From NCBI GenBank assembly GCA_023228995.1, contig JALOAD010000013.1, positions 1 to 64,000 of the forward strand: DNA of 64,000 nt, given 5' to 3'. The translations under genes and the position numbers were made by a program. This document shows, piece by piece, positions 41,674-51,425 of the stretch. This DNA comes from JALOAD01 sp023228995 [NCBI: Candidatus Muiribacterium halophilum] (GTDB taxonomy: Bacteria > Muiribacteriota > Muiribacteriia > Muiribacteriales). The number at the start of each line of letters is the position of its first letter. Within the stretch, counting starts at the first letter, position 1. A model generated the notes under the pieces. The model was given only the letters and a program-made list of their open reading frames with translations, was not told the origin of the DNA and did not search any database.

Positions 41674-43647
41674 ATGGATAATATTGAAAAAATCACAACC
41701 ACTTTACAAGGTTTATCAACTAAGATAATGGGTATTAATAGAACAGATGGGATTACTCCTATTGCTCTAATTGGTAAAAATAAGAAAAGAATGTCACCTG
41801 GTTTTACACCAAATGAAGCTTATTTATCAGAGAGTGAAATTGCTGATATACAGAATGGTTCTAATCGTAATGATACTTGGTATGGTGTTTTATTAGATAA
41901 GTATAGATTAGTAGATGGTAAATATAAATCATTATCCACACAAGAAAGATTTGAACGTTCTAAATCATATCCTAATTTTAAGGATGATATACCGGATACA
42001 TATGATTATTATTCTACAAGAGATCATTATTTATTATTTAATGATTCATCAACAGATTATTTTAGACATGGGTTACAAGTTATAGATAATATTAATAAAG
42101 TTAGATCTGAAAAAAATACCAAAGAAACATGGGATGGTGTTGAAATTGGCATTCCACAGAGATTGTCTGATTTTAAAAATACTCCTTATGAAAATACAGA
42201 TCCTGTTATATTTGGATTTGAGGTGATTATAGATGCAGTTAGCTCTCCTTTATTAAATGGCTCTGTTGAAAATTTTATAGAACAATTTAATAGTATAAGT
42301 GAGATTGGTTCTAGAAAATATGTTATATCTGATTTCAAAGAACAATTTAAGAAATTATTTAAGACAAGGGGTAATATATACACAGATCCAACTACAGAGG
42401 GACAATATAAAACAGCAATCACAAATACTAATTATACTAATGTTGAATCTAATAGTAATGTATTTGAAACTGGTAGAAAATCTTATATGGCTTATTATCT
42501 TAAAAAAATAAGTGGATTAGAAAATTTAATCGAAACCAATGGACCCATGAAGAAAAAATATTTAGTAGATTATAGAAATGATATATTGAAATTAACTTTC
42601 ACTGAAGATGTTTCATTAACATTAGGTACACTTACTCATTTATATAAACTATTATATTGGTCTAAGACAAATGGTAAATATGTAATACCTGATAATTTAT
42701 TAAGGTTTAATTGTGATATTATTATATCAGAAGTTAGAAACTTAAATAGAGTTAGAAAAGCAATAGATACCGGTTCTCTTGAAGTAGTTAAGGATAATGT
42801 ATCTCGACATATATACTCTTTGAAAGAATGTCAATTTTATTTTGATATGATTTCACATGATAATGAAATTGATCTATCCACTGAAAGTAAACCATTTGAT
42901 CAATATACAGTTACTATGGATTATAAATATGTAACTAATAAGTTTGAAAGATGGGTTCCAGATGAAAAAGGATTTGGCATGTATGTTGGATATAATAATG
43001 GAGCATTGTGGAAAATTGGAAATCCAAATTCAAGATATGTTGGAGATAATATTAATACAGGTACAATTAATGATAATTCTGTTCCTAAATTTTTCACATT
43101 TGGTATAAATTCATTAAAACAAAATGGTGTTAATGTCCCAATTGCTTTACAAAATTATACTTATACAATACCACAAAGTATAATTGATCCAATGGATGAT
43201 GTTACAGAAAATAGTAAATCTGATGAATCAGAAGGAGCATATGAAACTTCAAGTGGTGTAAATGGGAATAGGACCGCAAAAGAAAAGTCAAATTTTGATA
43301 TATTTAAGGAAAATTCTAAAAAAGCTGCTCAAAAATTAGCAATTAATTTAGAAAAAATTGCAATGACTGAATTAAATACACAAATTAATTCAAGAATGCA
43401 ATTGATTAATAATGTGGTTGATAAGATACGAAATACAATTGGTGTTGGTAGAATGAGTGAGCCTACTAATATATACAAAGTCCCATATGTGTATCAAGGT
43501 ATGCAAAATGCAACAGGTCTATCTAATGAATATTTTAGTGGGCTTCACAATTCCTTACGTGAATTTGCTGGTGATGCTGTGGGTGATGCATTAAATGGTC
43601 AATTATCTAATTTATTCAAAGGTGGAAATTCTACTAATTTTTTCTAA
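41674..43647 (+). CDS. Probable baseplate or tail-tube initiator structural protein
   Basis: 657 residues without enzyme motifs. The region DILKLTFTEDVSLTLGTLTH through YVIPDNLLRFNCDIIISEVR and SLKECQFYFDMISHDNEIDL has the look of tail-tube-type beta-barrel proteins (gp48/gp54/gp19 relatives), in which a target strand series ends in an ECQF segment. The C-terminus has a helical region and a glycine-rich end. It lies between the tail lysin and the OB-fold hub protein. Function inferred from position and pattern. Confidence 0.5.
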   Translation: MDNIEKITTTLQGLSTKIMGINRTDGITPIALIGKNKKRMSPGFTPNEAYLSESEIADIQNGSNRNDTWYGVLLDKYRLVDGKYKSLSTQERFERSKSYPNFKDDIPDTYDYYSTRDHYLLFNDSSTDYFRHGLQVIDNINKVRSEKNTKETWDGVEIGIPQRLSDFKNTPYENTDPVIFGFEVIIDAVSSPLLNGSVENFIEQFNSISEIGSRKYVISDFKEQFKKLFKTRGNIYTDPTTEGQYKTAITNTNYTNVESNSNVFETGRKSYMAYYLKKISGLENLIETNGPMKKKYLVDYRNDILKLTFTEDVSLTLGTLTHLYKLLYWSKTNGKYVIPDNLLRFNCDIIISEVRNLNRVRKAIDTGSLEVVKDNVSRHIYSLKECQFYFDMISHDNEIDLSTESKPFDQYTVTMDYKYVTNKFERWVPDEKGFGMYVGYNNGALWKIGNPNSRYVGDNINTGTINDNSVPKFFTFGINSLKQNGVNVPIALQNYTYTIPQSIIDPMDDVTENSKSDESEGAYETSSGVNGNRTAKEKSNFDIFKENSKKAAQKLAINLEKIAMTELNTQINSRMQLINNVVDKIRNTIGVGRMSEPTNIYKVPYVYQGMQNATGLSNEYFSGLHNSLREFAGDAVGDALNGQLSNLFKGGNSTNFF

Positions 43648-43659
43648 TAGATTGTAATA

Positions 43660-43672
43660 TTTTAATATATAA
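43660..43672 (+). promoter_or_regulatory. Candidate late promoter (best example)
   Basis: TTTTAATATATAA four nucleotides before the ATG at 43676. This is the consensus form of the element shared by structural genes on both strands. Confidence 0.55.
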
Positions 43673-43675
43673 ATT

Positions 43676-45283
43676 ATGGTAGTTGAAAATGGTAAAACAT
43701 ATGTAGGTATAGTTGAAGATAATAACGATCCTAAGAAATTGGGTAGAGTTAGAATAAGGGTATTGGATGTATTTGATAATACACCCAAAGATGATTTACC
43801 TTGGGCAAATCCTTGGAAAGATTTAGTAGGTGATGAATTTAAGATACCTGATATTGGTAAGGTAGTTACTGTAGTATTTGAAAATGCTAATATAAATAAT
43901 CCAGAATTTGTTTTTTCTGATCATTATAATATTAATTTGGAAAAAAAATTAACACAATTGAGTGAAAGTAATTATGCTACAATGAAGTCTTTGATATTTG
44001 ATCATAAAACACAAATTTATGTAAATGATGAAGAAGGACTTAAATTAGATCATAAATTCAATAATGTTAATATAAAAGATAAATCAATTGATATTAATCT
44101 TAAAGATAATTTTGGTAGAATTAATATAGGTACTTCTAATTCTACACAAAGAATTATTTTAGGTGATAATTTCTTAAATTGGTTTGATGATTTTGTCAAT
44201 GTGATGATGGGTGGTAAAGGTGGTCCTTTTTTAGGTAATTTACAAGCACCAGTTGTAGCAACACCAGCTTTAATAGATCTTTTAATACAATATCAAGAAA
44301 TGAAAGAACCTAAATTTTTATCAAAAAATGTTTATAGTTCTGACAATGAAACAATTGAAAAATTAGATAGGATAGCTGATGGACAATTGGGTGACGATTG
44401 GCAATCAACTGTACAAGAAAATAAATTGACTACTAAGGAAGATATTCCATTTTTACCTATATCTGGTTCAAGTGATACTACTTTTAATCAACCACCTATT
44501 GATACATCTACTAATAGTATAATTTCAACGGTAGTCCCTAAACCTAAGAATAATCCAGATATTGATGCATTACTACATTTAATTGAAATGAAAAAATATA
44601 AATTATATGAAGGAGAGTATCAATTAAATATAATAGCAATTAGAAACCAATGTAATAACATAGGTGATAAATATAGTAATACATTTTCTGATAAATTATA
44701 TGTATTGTATAAATTTAATAATGAATGGGTATTGAAACAATATAACTATTCAACTATGCCTGGAACAGATTTTACTATAACTGAAAGTTGGTTAGTTGAA
44801 AAGAATTTATCATTATATGGTAATATAGGAGAAACTATAACTATGAAAGAATTTGCTATTATAAATAGTAATGATAGTAAATATTATGTAAATGGTTTAC
44901 CTATTTTAGTACCTGCTCAATATGTTGATATTTATCAAATGTCTACTTATAGAGGACAAAGGTCTTTTACACTTAAGAAAGGTGCAAGTCAATTGGTATG
45001 GAGAGATAATGATATTAATAATTTATATGAATTTAGACCTAATAATTATTCAAATCCTGAAATAATAAAACCTACTAATACATTACAAAGTATAAAAGTT
45101 CATCTTGGATATCCAAATGGTATTAAAGTTGCAAATTGGTCTGATGGTTCACATACATTTTCTAATAAAGAAAATCTAAATGAGTTTTTTGATTTGTGTG
45201 AAAAACATAGAGAGCGATATAAAGATAGTTTTACATATACTTTGGTATTGAAAAGAGATTTTGATGAAGCTAAAATAAAATAG
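43676..45283 (+). CDS. Baseplate hub / tail tip protein with gp5-type OB fold
   Basis: 535 residues. The first 90 carry the OB-fold signature of T4 gp5 and phage gpV proteins: YVGIVEDNNDPKKLGRVRIR, LPWANPWKDL, and PDIGKVVTVVFENANINNPE. The lysozyme domain of T4 gp5 is absent; that activity seems to be carried by the protein at 39781. The middle has a strand-repeat segment, and the C-terminal 200 residues (with HLGYPNGIKVANWSDG and FFDLCEKHRERY) form an unrelated domain. It is the last gene of the cassette. Confidence 0.72.
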   Translation: MVVENGKTYVGIVEDNNDPKKLGRVRIRVLDVFDNTPKDDLPWANPWKDLVGDEFKIPDIGKVVTVVFENANINNPEFVFSDHYNINLEKKLTQLSESNYATMKSLIFDHKTQIYVNDEEGLKLDHKFNNVNIKDKSIDINLKDNFGRINIGTSNSTQRIILGDNFLNWFDDFVNVMMGGKGGPFLGNLQAPVVATPALIDLLIQYQEMKEPKFLSKNVYSSDNETIEKLDRIADGQLGDDWQSTVQENKLTTKEDIPFLPISGSSDTTFNQPPIDTSTNSIISTVVPKPKNNPDIDALLHLIEMKKYKLYEGEYQLNIIAIRNQCNNIGDKYSNTFSDKLYVLYKFNNEWVLKQYNYSTMPGTDFTITESWLVEKNLSLYGNIGETITMKEFAIINSNDSKYYVNGLPILVPAQYVDIYQMSTYRGQRSFTLKKGASQLVWRDNDINNLYEFRPNNYSNPEIIKPTNTLQSIKVHLGYPNGIKVANWSDGSHTFSNKENLNEFFDLCEKHRERYKDSFTYTLVLKRDFDEAKIK

Positions 45284-45292
45284 GAATTTTAT

Positions 45293-45486
45293 ATCTTCTC
45301 CAATAAATTTGTTAATGTTTTTTCATGAATAATTGATTTATATATTTTTTCATATTCTTCATCATCTATGAAAGTTCCACTAATGGTAAAATCTTTAGAT
45401 ATTTCATATAAAAACAAATGCTTTACCAATATGTTGTTCTAAAACCTTATTATCAAAAATTGAAAACAATTATATTATTTTCATTA
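45293..45486 (-). pseudogene. Frameshifted gene remnant
   Basis: The minus strand encodes IFDNKVLEQHIGKAF, then after a frameshift LFLYEISKDFTISGTFIDDE continuing to EEYEKIYKSIIHEKTLTNLLEKI and a stop. The two parts read as a single small protein of about 65 residues. It lies just past the end of the tail cassette and is no longer open. Confidence 0.5.
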
Positions 45487-45527
45487 AATACTTAATGTAT
45501 AAAATATGTGAGATATATAATCTTTAT

Positions 45528-46286
45528 TTATTTTATTACTTTATTCAATAGTGAAATTCCAATTTGATAATGTTCTTGATCCAATTCAGAACCAATATAA
45601 TTTCTGTTTATTTTTTCACATGCTCTCGCTGTTGTACAAATTCCCATAAATGGATCATATATAATAGAATTTTCTGGAAAGTAAATATTAATTAATTTGG
45701 ATACTAATTCCTCAGAATATGAAGCTTTCAATTTGCAAATTATACCATCATTATTTCTTGCTTCAATTAGATTGGTATAATTTTTATAAAACTTTTGATT
45801 TGTTTTTTCATTAATTTTACTCACTTCTTTATTTGTCTTAAAATTATGTAGATGGTTTTTTTTAACTATTATATAAACAAGTTCAGTTATTCTTGATAGT
45901 TTAGTAGGACTAGTTTGAAATGGTATTGCAGATTTCTTTTTCCAAGTTATTATATCAGCAATAGTTAGATCAGTTTTGTTGTGTATATTTGCCATTAATA
46001 GTGTTGGTAATATTGGATTATCTTTATGATATGATATATTATAACAAATAACACCACAATCATCTAATATACGTGAAAACTCCTTAAATTCATTTAATCT
46101 AATATCTAAATATTCTTTTTCATTCAAACAATCAATATTAGAATAACCATTATCATAATAGCAATCTTTTCTTTTAGTAGCTATATTATATGGAGGTGAT
46201 GTTATAATACCAGATATAAATTTATTTGGTATTTTTTTCATAGTTTCAATATTATCTTCGTTGTATATTTTATTAATCTCAATCAT
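45528..46286 (-). CDS. Beta-class DNA methyltransferase (SPPY type)
   Basis: 252 residues. The catalytic motif IV is ITSPPYNIATK (about residues 27-37), and motif I near the C-terminus is YDPFMGICTTARACE, followed by NRNYIGSELD. TSPPYN enzymes modify N4 of cytosine or N6 of adenine. The usual DPFxGxG glycine pair is DPFMGIC here, so the third glycine is replaced by cysteine; SAM binding may still occur. It is two bases after clpP and appears orphan. A dead relative lies at 6.3-6.6 kb. Confidence 0.85.
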   Translation of the reverse strand: MIEINKIYNEDNIETMKKIPNKFISGIITSPPYNIATKRKDCYYDNGYSNIDCLNEKEYLDIRLNEFKEFSRILDDCGVICYNISYHKDNPILPTLLMANIHNKTDLTIADIITWKKKSAIPFQTSPTKLSRITELVYIIVKKNHLHNFKTNKEVSKINEKTNQKFYKNYTNLIEARNNDGIICKLKASYSEELVSKLINIYFPENSIIYDPFMGICTTARACEKINRNYIGSELDQEHYQIGISLLNKVIK

Positions 46287-46287
46287 A

Positions 46288-46941
46288 TTATTTTCTATTT
46301 GATATTATTTCATCAATCATGCCATATCTTTTAGCCTCAGTAGCATTCATCCAAAAATCACGATCTCCATCTTTACATACTTTATCATATGATTGTCCAG
46401 TTTGGGTAGATATAATTTCATATAATTCTTTTTTCAAAGTGTCGATTTCTTTAGCATCAATCATAATATCTGATGCTTGTTGTATATATCTTCCACCATA
46501 TGATAAAGGTTGGTGAATTAAAGTTCTACTACGTTTAAGAGCCTTTCTTTTTCCTTTTGTACCAGAACATAAAATAACAGCTGCCATGCTAGCGGCTAAT
46601 CCAGTATTAACAGTTATAATTTCAGGTGATACATATTCTATAATATCTATCAGACCTAAACCATGATAAACTGATCCACCACCAGAATTACAATATATTG
46701 TAATATCTTTTTTAGAATCTATTTCTTCTAAATACAATAATTGTGCTTTTAATAATTCACATATATAACCATCTACCTCACCAGATAACATTAATATTCT
46801 ATTATCAAATAGTTTACTAAAAACATCAACTACATTATCATTATTATTAGAACAATTTATAGTTTGTTTATACATATTAAAATGTTCTTGGTTTACTTTA
46901 GAGCTTTTTATATATTTTTCAAAATCTGAATTAATGTTCAT
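46288..46941 (-). CDS. ClpP-family serine protease
   Basis: 217 residues, close to host ClpP length. The N-terminal 35 residues are extra. Then RILMLSGEVDGYICELLKAQ, ITIYCNSGGGSVYHGLGLID, the nucleophile region NTGLAASMAAVILCSG (Ser about 118), the histidine in TLIHQPLSYG (about 143) and the aspartate near DRDFWMNATEA. All three catalytic residues are thus present. In phages ClpP homologues often act as prohead maturation proteases; the gene is next to a late-type element, so prohead processing is a likely role. Degradation with host Clp ATPase is the alternative. Confidence 0.9.
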   Translation of the reverse strand: MNINSDFEKYIKSSKVNQEHFNMYKQTINCSNNNDNVVDVFSKLFDNRILMLSGEVDGYICELLKAQLLYLEEIDSKKDITIYCNSGGGSVYHGLGLIDIIEYVSPEIITVNTGLAASMAAVILCSGTKGKRKALKRSRTLIHQPLSYGGRYIQQASDIMIDAKEIDTLKKELYEIISTQTGQSYDKVCKDGDRDFWMNATEAKRYGMIDEIISNRK

Positions 46942-47004
46942 TTTTACATTTTTATTTTTATATATAGATTATTATTAAAGTTTGTTATAAATAGATAATA
47001 AAAC

Positions 47005-47016
47005 TTTAATATATAA
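47005..47016 (+). promoter_or_regulatory. Candidate late promoter
   Basis: TTTAATATATAA upstream of the acidic protein gene at 47032. Confidence 0.5.
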
Positions 47017-47031
47017 AAATAAAAATATTAT

Positions 47032-47313
47032 ATGAAAACAACTATTGAAGTTAATGGTTATGGAATAGTAATTGATGAAAATAAAGAAGCAATTATTGTT
47101 ACAGCAACTAAAGATGGTGAAATAATTGAAGAATTTACTTTAGAAATGGGTAAAGAAGAATCAACTGAATCACAAGAAGAAAAAGATTTCTCTCAAAAGT
47201 TACCACAAGGTGAAGATGAAATCGAAACTCAAGAAGAAGAAGAAGAAGAAGAATATTTGGAAGATGAACCAACGATTGAATCTTATGCTACTTTCTTAGA
47301 AAGAAAAAAATAA
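47032..47313 (+). CDS. Small acidic protein
   Basis: 93 residues with a beta-rich start (MKTTIEVNGYGIVIDENKEA) and a strongly acidic tail containing a run of glutamates, ending YATFLERKK. Acidic small proteins of T4-like phages include prohead core components such as gp67, but similarity cannot be shown. The late-type promoter and the position beside the clpP gene fit an assembly role. Confidence 0.6.
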   Translation: MKTTIEVNGYGIVIDENKEAIIVTATKDGEIIEEFTLEMGKEESTESQEEKDFSQKLPQGEDEIETQEEEEEEEYLEDEPTIESYATFLERKK

Positions 47314-47332
47314 TCACTAGTCTTCTTTTATC

Positions 47333-47365
47333 AAGTCCTCTTTTATTATATAGAGGACTTTTTTA
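47333..47365 (+). terminator. Intrinsic terminator
   Basis: AAGTCCTC / GAGGACTT stem with a T run after the 47313 stop. Confidence 0.8.
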
Positions 47366-47373
47366 TTTGATTA

Positions 47374-47426
47374 TTTGGTTAATTCATTTTTATGTTTTAT
47401 ATTTGCAATTATATTTTAATATATAA
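47374..47426 (+). promoter_or_regulatory. Tandem host-type and late-type promoter elements
   Basis: TTTG at 47374-47377 and TATATTTG at 47398-47405 form a Bacteroidota promoter; TTTTAATATATAA follows at 47414-47426. The gene at 47445 may therefore be read both early and late. Confidence 0.55.
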
Positions 47427-47444
47427 ATAAAATCAATATTTAAC

Positions 47445-49160
47445 ATGAAATTAAAATACATAAAAACATTTGAAGGATATTCAAATCCTATTCTTAAATA
47501 TTATGCATTTGATATAGATGATAATCTATTATATATGCCAACTGTTATACATATGGAAAAATTAATAGATGGTAATTGGGTACCCACTGATGTTTCTACT
47601 GCACAATATGCTGAAATTAGAAATGATAATATAAATTGGAGATTGTTAAACAATGATCAAACTTTAGCTTATTCTGATTTTAGAGATTATGGATCAAGAG
47701 GAGATAAATCTTTCTTAATGGATCTTAAATCTGCGATATCAAATAAAAAATATGCACCAGCTTGGGATGATTTTATTGAATGTTTAGTTAATGGTTGTTT
47801 ATTTGCTATTATCACAGCAAGAGGACACAAACCAAAAACACTAAGAAAAGGCATAGAGTATATTATAGATACACAATTATCTGAAGAACAATTATATACT
47901 ATGTATAATAATTTATTAAAGTTTTCTTATATTTTTGATTCAAATGATAATATTCCAAGAATTCTAAAAGGTAAACCTTCAGAAAATTATTTAATTATCA
48001 CTTACTTAGATAATTGTGATTTTATTGGAGTATCTGATCCAGATAGGGGAGTTGCTTCAGCTTCAAGTCCAGAAGCAGCAAAAGTGGAAGCATTATTAGA
48101 TTTCCAAGTTAAAATAAATAATTTTGCTAAGAGTATTGGTGTAGATGCTATGATTGGATTTTCTGATGATGATGTAAAAAATGTTAAGAAAATTGAAGAT
48201 TTATTTGATAACTTAAATAAAGAGATATTTTCTAATATTTCTACCTATGTAGTTAAAAATACTAATGATCCTAAAAGCATAACATCAAAAGTATATACAG
48301 AAACTTCAAACCAAACTCCTGGTTTAGAATCTTCTACTATATCTTGTACCAAATTTGGTAATATGACTAATAGGTTATATCCAAAAGGACCACTTGATAG
48401 ACAAAATGATTTATTGAATAGTTTAAGACAACAAACAGATTATTTAACTAAAACATCTCAAGAAATATTGGGTACAAAATCTAAGAAAAGAGTTAAAAAT
48501 GTAAAGAGATCTAAGAAAATAGAAGAAAATAGGACATTTTATGAATTATGTGAATATAAAATTGAAATGACATATGATTTATTACAAGACATAAAACAAC
48601 AAAATAAAATAGAATTTAAGGTTATATCAGATAAACAATATCATATAGCATTAAAAGAATTTATGAAATATGGAAAATTTATTGGTAGATTTCCAATTAA
48701 ATATATTTATGAATGGAAGGATTTAATTTCTGATAATATAATTAAATTAGGTATTTTAAATGAGTTATGTGGACATAGTATGGATTTTCCATATGATTAT
48801 TTTGAAGATGTTTTTGATCATGATGGTAAGTTCACTGATTGGAGACAAAAAAAATATGAAGAAACAGAAGAAGAAGATTACTTAAAAAAATATAATTTTT
48901 ATATATGTTATGAATATATGTATGAAGTTTTTAATATTGATGAATTATTACCTAAATTTAGTAATAATGAACATACTATAAGTGATTATGGTTTAGAACC
49001 TTTAGTAAAATTAATGAAAGAAATGTCTGAACAAGATACACCTGAAGAAATTATAGTAACTATAAATAAAATTATGGATGTTTCACATCAAAGAAGTGAT
49101 TTGGCAGAATTATTTATAGAAGGTGGTTCAAAAACACTTAGTTATATTTCAAATGAATAA
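47445..49160 (+). CDS. HAD-domain protein with N-terminal packaging-like peptide
   Basis: 571 residues. It begins MKLKYIKTFEGYSNP, a version of the MKYxKxFNE peptide. Then a HAD phosphatase-like domain: FDIDDNLLYMPT (motif I, residues about 22-33), FAIITARGHKPKTL (motif II) and IGFSDDD (motif IV), with a large insertion between I and II. After about residue 300 a separate region with a basic KKRVKNVKRSKK linker and a helical C-terminal domain follows. It may be a nucleotide or polynucleotide phosphatase that travels in the head. No kinase motif is seen. Confidence 0.72.
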   Translation: MKLKYIKTFEGYSNPILKYYAFDIDDNLLYMPTVIHMEKLIDGNWVPTDVSTAQYAEIRNDNINWRLLNNDQTLAYSDFRDYGSRGDKSFLMDLKSAISNKKYAPAWDDFIECLVNGCLFAIITARGHKPKTLRKGIEYIIDTQLSEEQLYTMYNNLLKFSYIFDSNDNIPRILKGKPSENYLIITYLDNCDFIGVSDPDRGVASASSPEAAKVEALLDFQVKINNFAKSIGVDAMIGFSDDDVKNVKKIEDLFDNLNKEIFSNISTYVVKNTNDPKSITSKVYTETSNQTPGLESSTISCTKFGNMTNRLYPKGPLDRQNDLLNSLRQQTDYLTKTSQEILGTKSKKRVKNVKRSKKIEENRTFYELCEYKIEMTYDLLQDIKQQNKIEFKVISDKQYHIALKEFMKYGKFIGRFPIKYIYEWKDLISDNIIKLGILNELCGHSMDFPYDYFEDVFDHDGKFTDWRQKKYEETEEEDYLKKYNFYICYEYMYEVFNIDELLPKFSNNEHTISDYGLEPLVKLMKEMSEQDTPEEIIVTINKIMDVSHQRSDLAELFIEGGSKTLSYISNE

Positions 49161-49162
49161 AC

Positions 49163-49196
49163 AAAAAAGAGCAAAATTAATTTTGCTCTTTTTTTA
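49163..49196 (+). terminator. Intrinsic terminator
   Basis: AAAAAAGAGCAAAATTAATTTTGCTCTTTTTT is a perfect inverted repeat, arms 16 nt each, after the 49160 stop. Confidence 0.88.
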
Positions 49197-49282
49197 ATTT
49201 ATCATATTTCATAATCATAAAATTATTTTTTATTATATATTAATTTTTTCTAACTTAAAGCTAGTTTGATTATATAATACAT

Positions 49283-50470
49283 ATGGATAAATTATACATA
49301 CAAGAATTATTACAAAAAATACAAAATAGAGAATTTAAGGATTCATCACGTCGGAAGATGGTAATATACCATGATCGTATTAATTGTTGTTGTCCTATTT
49401 GTGGAGATTCAAGTAAAAACAAAAATGCTAAGCGTGGTAATCTTTACTTCAATACATTAAAATATATTTGTTTTAATTGTGGGAAAGTTATGAGTTTTGA
49501 CAAATATTGTAAACATTTTGATGAATCTATTGACCCAGATAAAAAATTAGAAATGATTGAATTTTTGAATAGTACTATTAACTATTCTAATTATGAATCT
49601 GATTTAACTGGAACTACATTAGAAAATTTAATAGATTTATCAGAACTTGAAAGAGTATTTAATCAAAATTTAACACCAATATCTGACTTCCAACCTATTG
49701 TAAAAGGTGGAGGTGTTTATAAATATTTAATAAATAGAGGAATACCAGAGGATAAACACAAAAATATATATCAAGCAAAGTTTTGGATCAATGAATCTCC
49801 TCAATGGATTATAATATCTCTTAATAGAAGAGATGATAAAATATTAGGGATGCAAGTTCGTAATTTAAAAGAGGGTAAGAAAAGAATGTTTAAGATTTAT
49901 AATTATGAAAACTTACTTGAATTTGTAAATATAGGTAAAGAAAATATAATTGAGCCAGATATGAATGAATTGGTAATTTATAATAAATTATCTTATTATT
50001 ATAACATATTAAATGTTGAACTCACTAATACTATAACAGTATTTGAAGGTTATTTAGATTCTTTATTTTACCCCAATTCAATAGGACTTGTTGGTGTTAA
50101 TAGTGACTTAAATATATTGGAAAATAATGGGTTAGATCTTCAATATTTTTTTGATAATGATGAGGCAGGATTCAGAAAAACTGAACAAAAATTAAAAGAA
50201 GGATATCCGGTATTTCTTTGGAATAAATTATTTGAAAATATAGTTAATAAAAAGAAAACAGATGATCCAGATAAATTATTATATAGAATAAGTAAAGTAA
50301 AGGATATGAATAAATTAGCACAAATAGTACCAACTCCTTATTCTAAATTAGAACTTTATAATTTTTTCAGTAAAGATATATTTGATATTAAATATATTCC
50401 TAAATTTAAAAAAAAGAAAAAAGAAATTGAAATAGATTTCAACAGTAGATTCGATAACCTCACATTATAA
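49283..50470 (+). CDS. DNA primase (zinc-finger and Toprim)
   Basis: 395 residues. The N-terminal zinc finger is CPICGDSSKNKNAKRGNLYF with ICFNCG about 30 residues later, as in CHC2-type primases. The Toprim core follows: TVFEGYLDSLF and QYFFDNDEAGFRKTEQKLKE with the DxD metal site, then VFLW. T4 gp61 primase is 342 residues and has the same order. It makes RNA primers for lagging-strand synthesis with the gp41-type helicase, which is not in this window. The C-terminal tail is lysine-rich. Confidence 0.85.
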   Translation: MDKLYIQELLQKIQNREFKDSSRRKMVIYHDRINCCCPICGDSSKNKNAKRGNLYFNTLKYICFNCGKVMSFDKYCKHFDESIDPDKKLEMIEFLNSTINYSNYESDLTGTTLENLIDLSELERVFNQNLTPISDFQPIVKGGGVYKYLINRGIPEDKHKNIYQAKFWINESPQWIIISLNRRDDKILGMQVRNLKEGKKRMFKIYNYENLLEFVNIGKENIIEPDMNELVIYNKLSYYYNILNVELTNTITVFEGYLDSLFYPNSIGLVGVNSDLNILENNGLDLQYFFDNDEAGFRKTEQKLKEGYPVFLWNKLFENIVNKKKTDDPDKLLYRISKVKDMNKLAQIVPTPYSKLELYNFFSKDIFDIKYIPKFKKKKKEIEIDFNSRFDNLTL

Positions 50471-50483
50471 AAATTTGTTTATT

Positions 50484-50496
50484 TTTTAATATATAA
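50484..50496 (+). promoter_or_regulatory. Candidate late promoter
   Basis: TTTTAATATATAA 15 nt before the start of the 50512 gene. Confidence 0.5.
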
Positions 50497-50511
50497 AAAT
50501 AAACAAACAAT

Positions 50512-50772
50512 ATGAAAAAAATTAAATGGGTTTTTAGTGAAATTGTAGCAATGTATAGCACAAAAACTTCATATTTTTCTAAAAAAAGAGTTGAATCTGG
50601 CATAGCATTCACTATAGCACAAGGTGGCATGATTTTATTTTTTTTAGAAAAATACCAAACTTTATCAATGGGTGAGGTGATTTTGTGGGCAACTACAGAA
50701 TTTGCTGTTTCTGGTTATATCTTGAATAAGATACAAACACAAAAAAAAGATGTTCATAAAAATGATCAATAG
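50512..50772 (+). CDS. Small membrane protein, possible holin
   Basis: 86 residues with two hydrophobic segments (about residues 30-46 and 55-71), a basic N-terminus and a charged C-terminal tail: a class II holin-like layout. The late-type promoter fits a lysis gene, but no lysin gene is adjacent, and small membrane proteins are easily mistaken for holins. Followed by a strong terminator. Confidence 0.5.
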   Translation: MKKIKWVFSEIVAMYSTKTSYFSKKRVESGIAFTIAQGGMILFFLEKYQTLSMGEVILWATTEFAVSGYILNKIQTQKKDVHKNDQ

Positions 50773-50774
50773 AA

Positions 50775-50807
50775 AATAAGGTTATCTAATCAGATAACCT
50801 TATTTTT
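50775..50807. terminator. Bidirectional terminator
   Basis: AATAAGGTTATCT / AGATAACCTTATT stem with AATC loop between converging genes. Confidence 0.85.
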
Positions 50808-50813
50808 ATATAC

Positions 50814-51425
50814 TTATCGTATTGTGTAATCATCTTTTAATAAATTATATATATATTCTTTTGGATATGATTTATTTATATCATATAAAAATTCTATCAA
50901 TCTATTTATTAATAATATATCTTGTTGTATAATCTCTCGTTCTATAAATTCAGATATTAATTCTTTATCTTCAGTTGGTAGTTTATCTAATAATATGTCA
51001 AAATGAATAAATAATTCTAATATCTTACCAATTGGGTTATTATCTATACATAAATTTTTATAATATTTTGGGAAATAATCTATATTTTTGATTTTATTAC
51101 CACCACACCAAAAATCTTTATTTATTCTTTTGGGTGAATTTTTCAATGAAGTTAAATTATTATCATTACAATTAAAAAAACCATCTATATTTTCAGGAGA
51201 ACCCTCTAAAGATGTTAATTTGTTGTTACTACAATCAAAAAAACCATTAATACTTCTAAAATTTAGTGGCAATATATTTAAATTTTTACCACTTAAATCA
51301 ACATTTCCATTTACATCAATGGAACCATCATTATTTATAGTATAGTTTTTTATATTATATTTTTTACAAATAGCATCAATATCTGATCTATTTATAGATT
51401 CATTAAACATTTTTATATATTTCAT
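50814..51425 (-). CDS. Phage LRR protein (GxFxCxxNxLTSLEGxP type), paralogue 1
   Basis: 203 residues. It begins MKYIKMFNESINRSD, the packaging-like peptide, then the conserved start KYNIKNYTINNDGSIDVNGNV, three short repeats (INGFFDCSNNKLTSLEGSPE), the bridging unit FWCGGNKIKNIDYFPKYYKN and a helical C-terminal half ending LLKDDYTIR. It is the shortest repeat region of the three tandem genes. Its ATG overlaps the next gene's stop by 4 nt. Function unknown. Confidence 0.78.
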   Translation of the reverse strand: MKYIKMFNESINRSDIDAICKKYNIKNYTINNDGSIDVNGNVDLSGKNLNILPLNFRSINGFFDCSNNKLTSLEGSPENIDGFFNCNDNNLTSLKNSPKRINKDFWCGGNKIKNIDYFPKYYKNLCIDNNPIGKILELFIHFDILLDKLPTEDKELISEFIEREIIQQDILLINRLIEFLYDINKSYPKEYIYNLLKDDYTIR

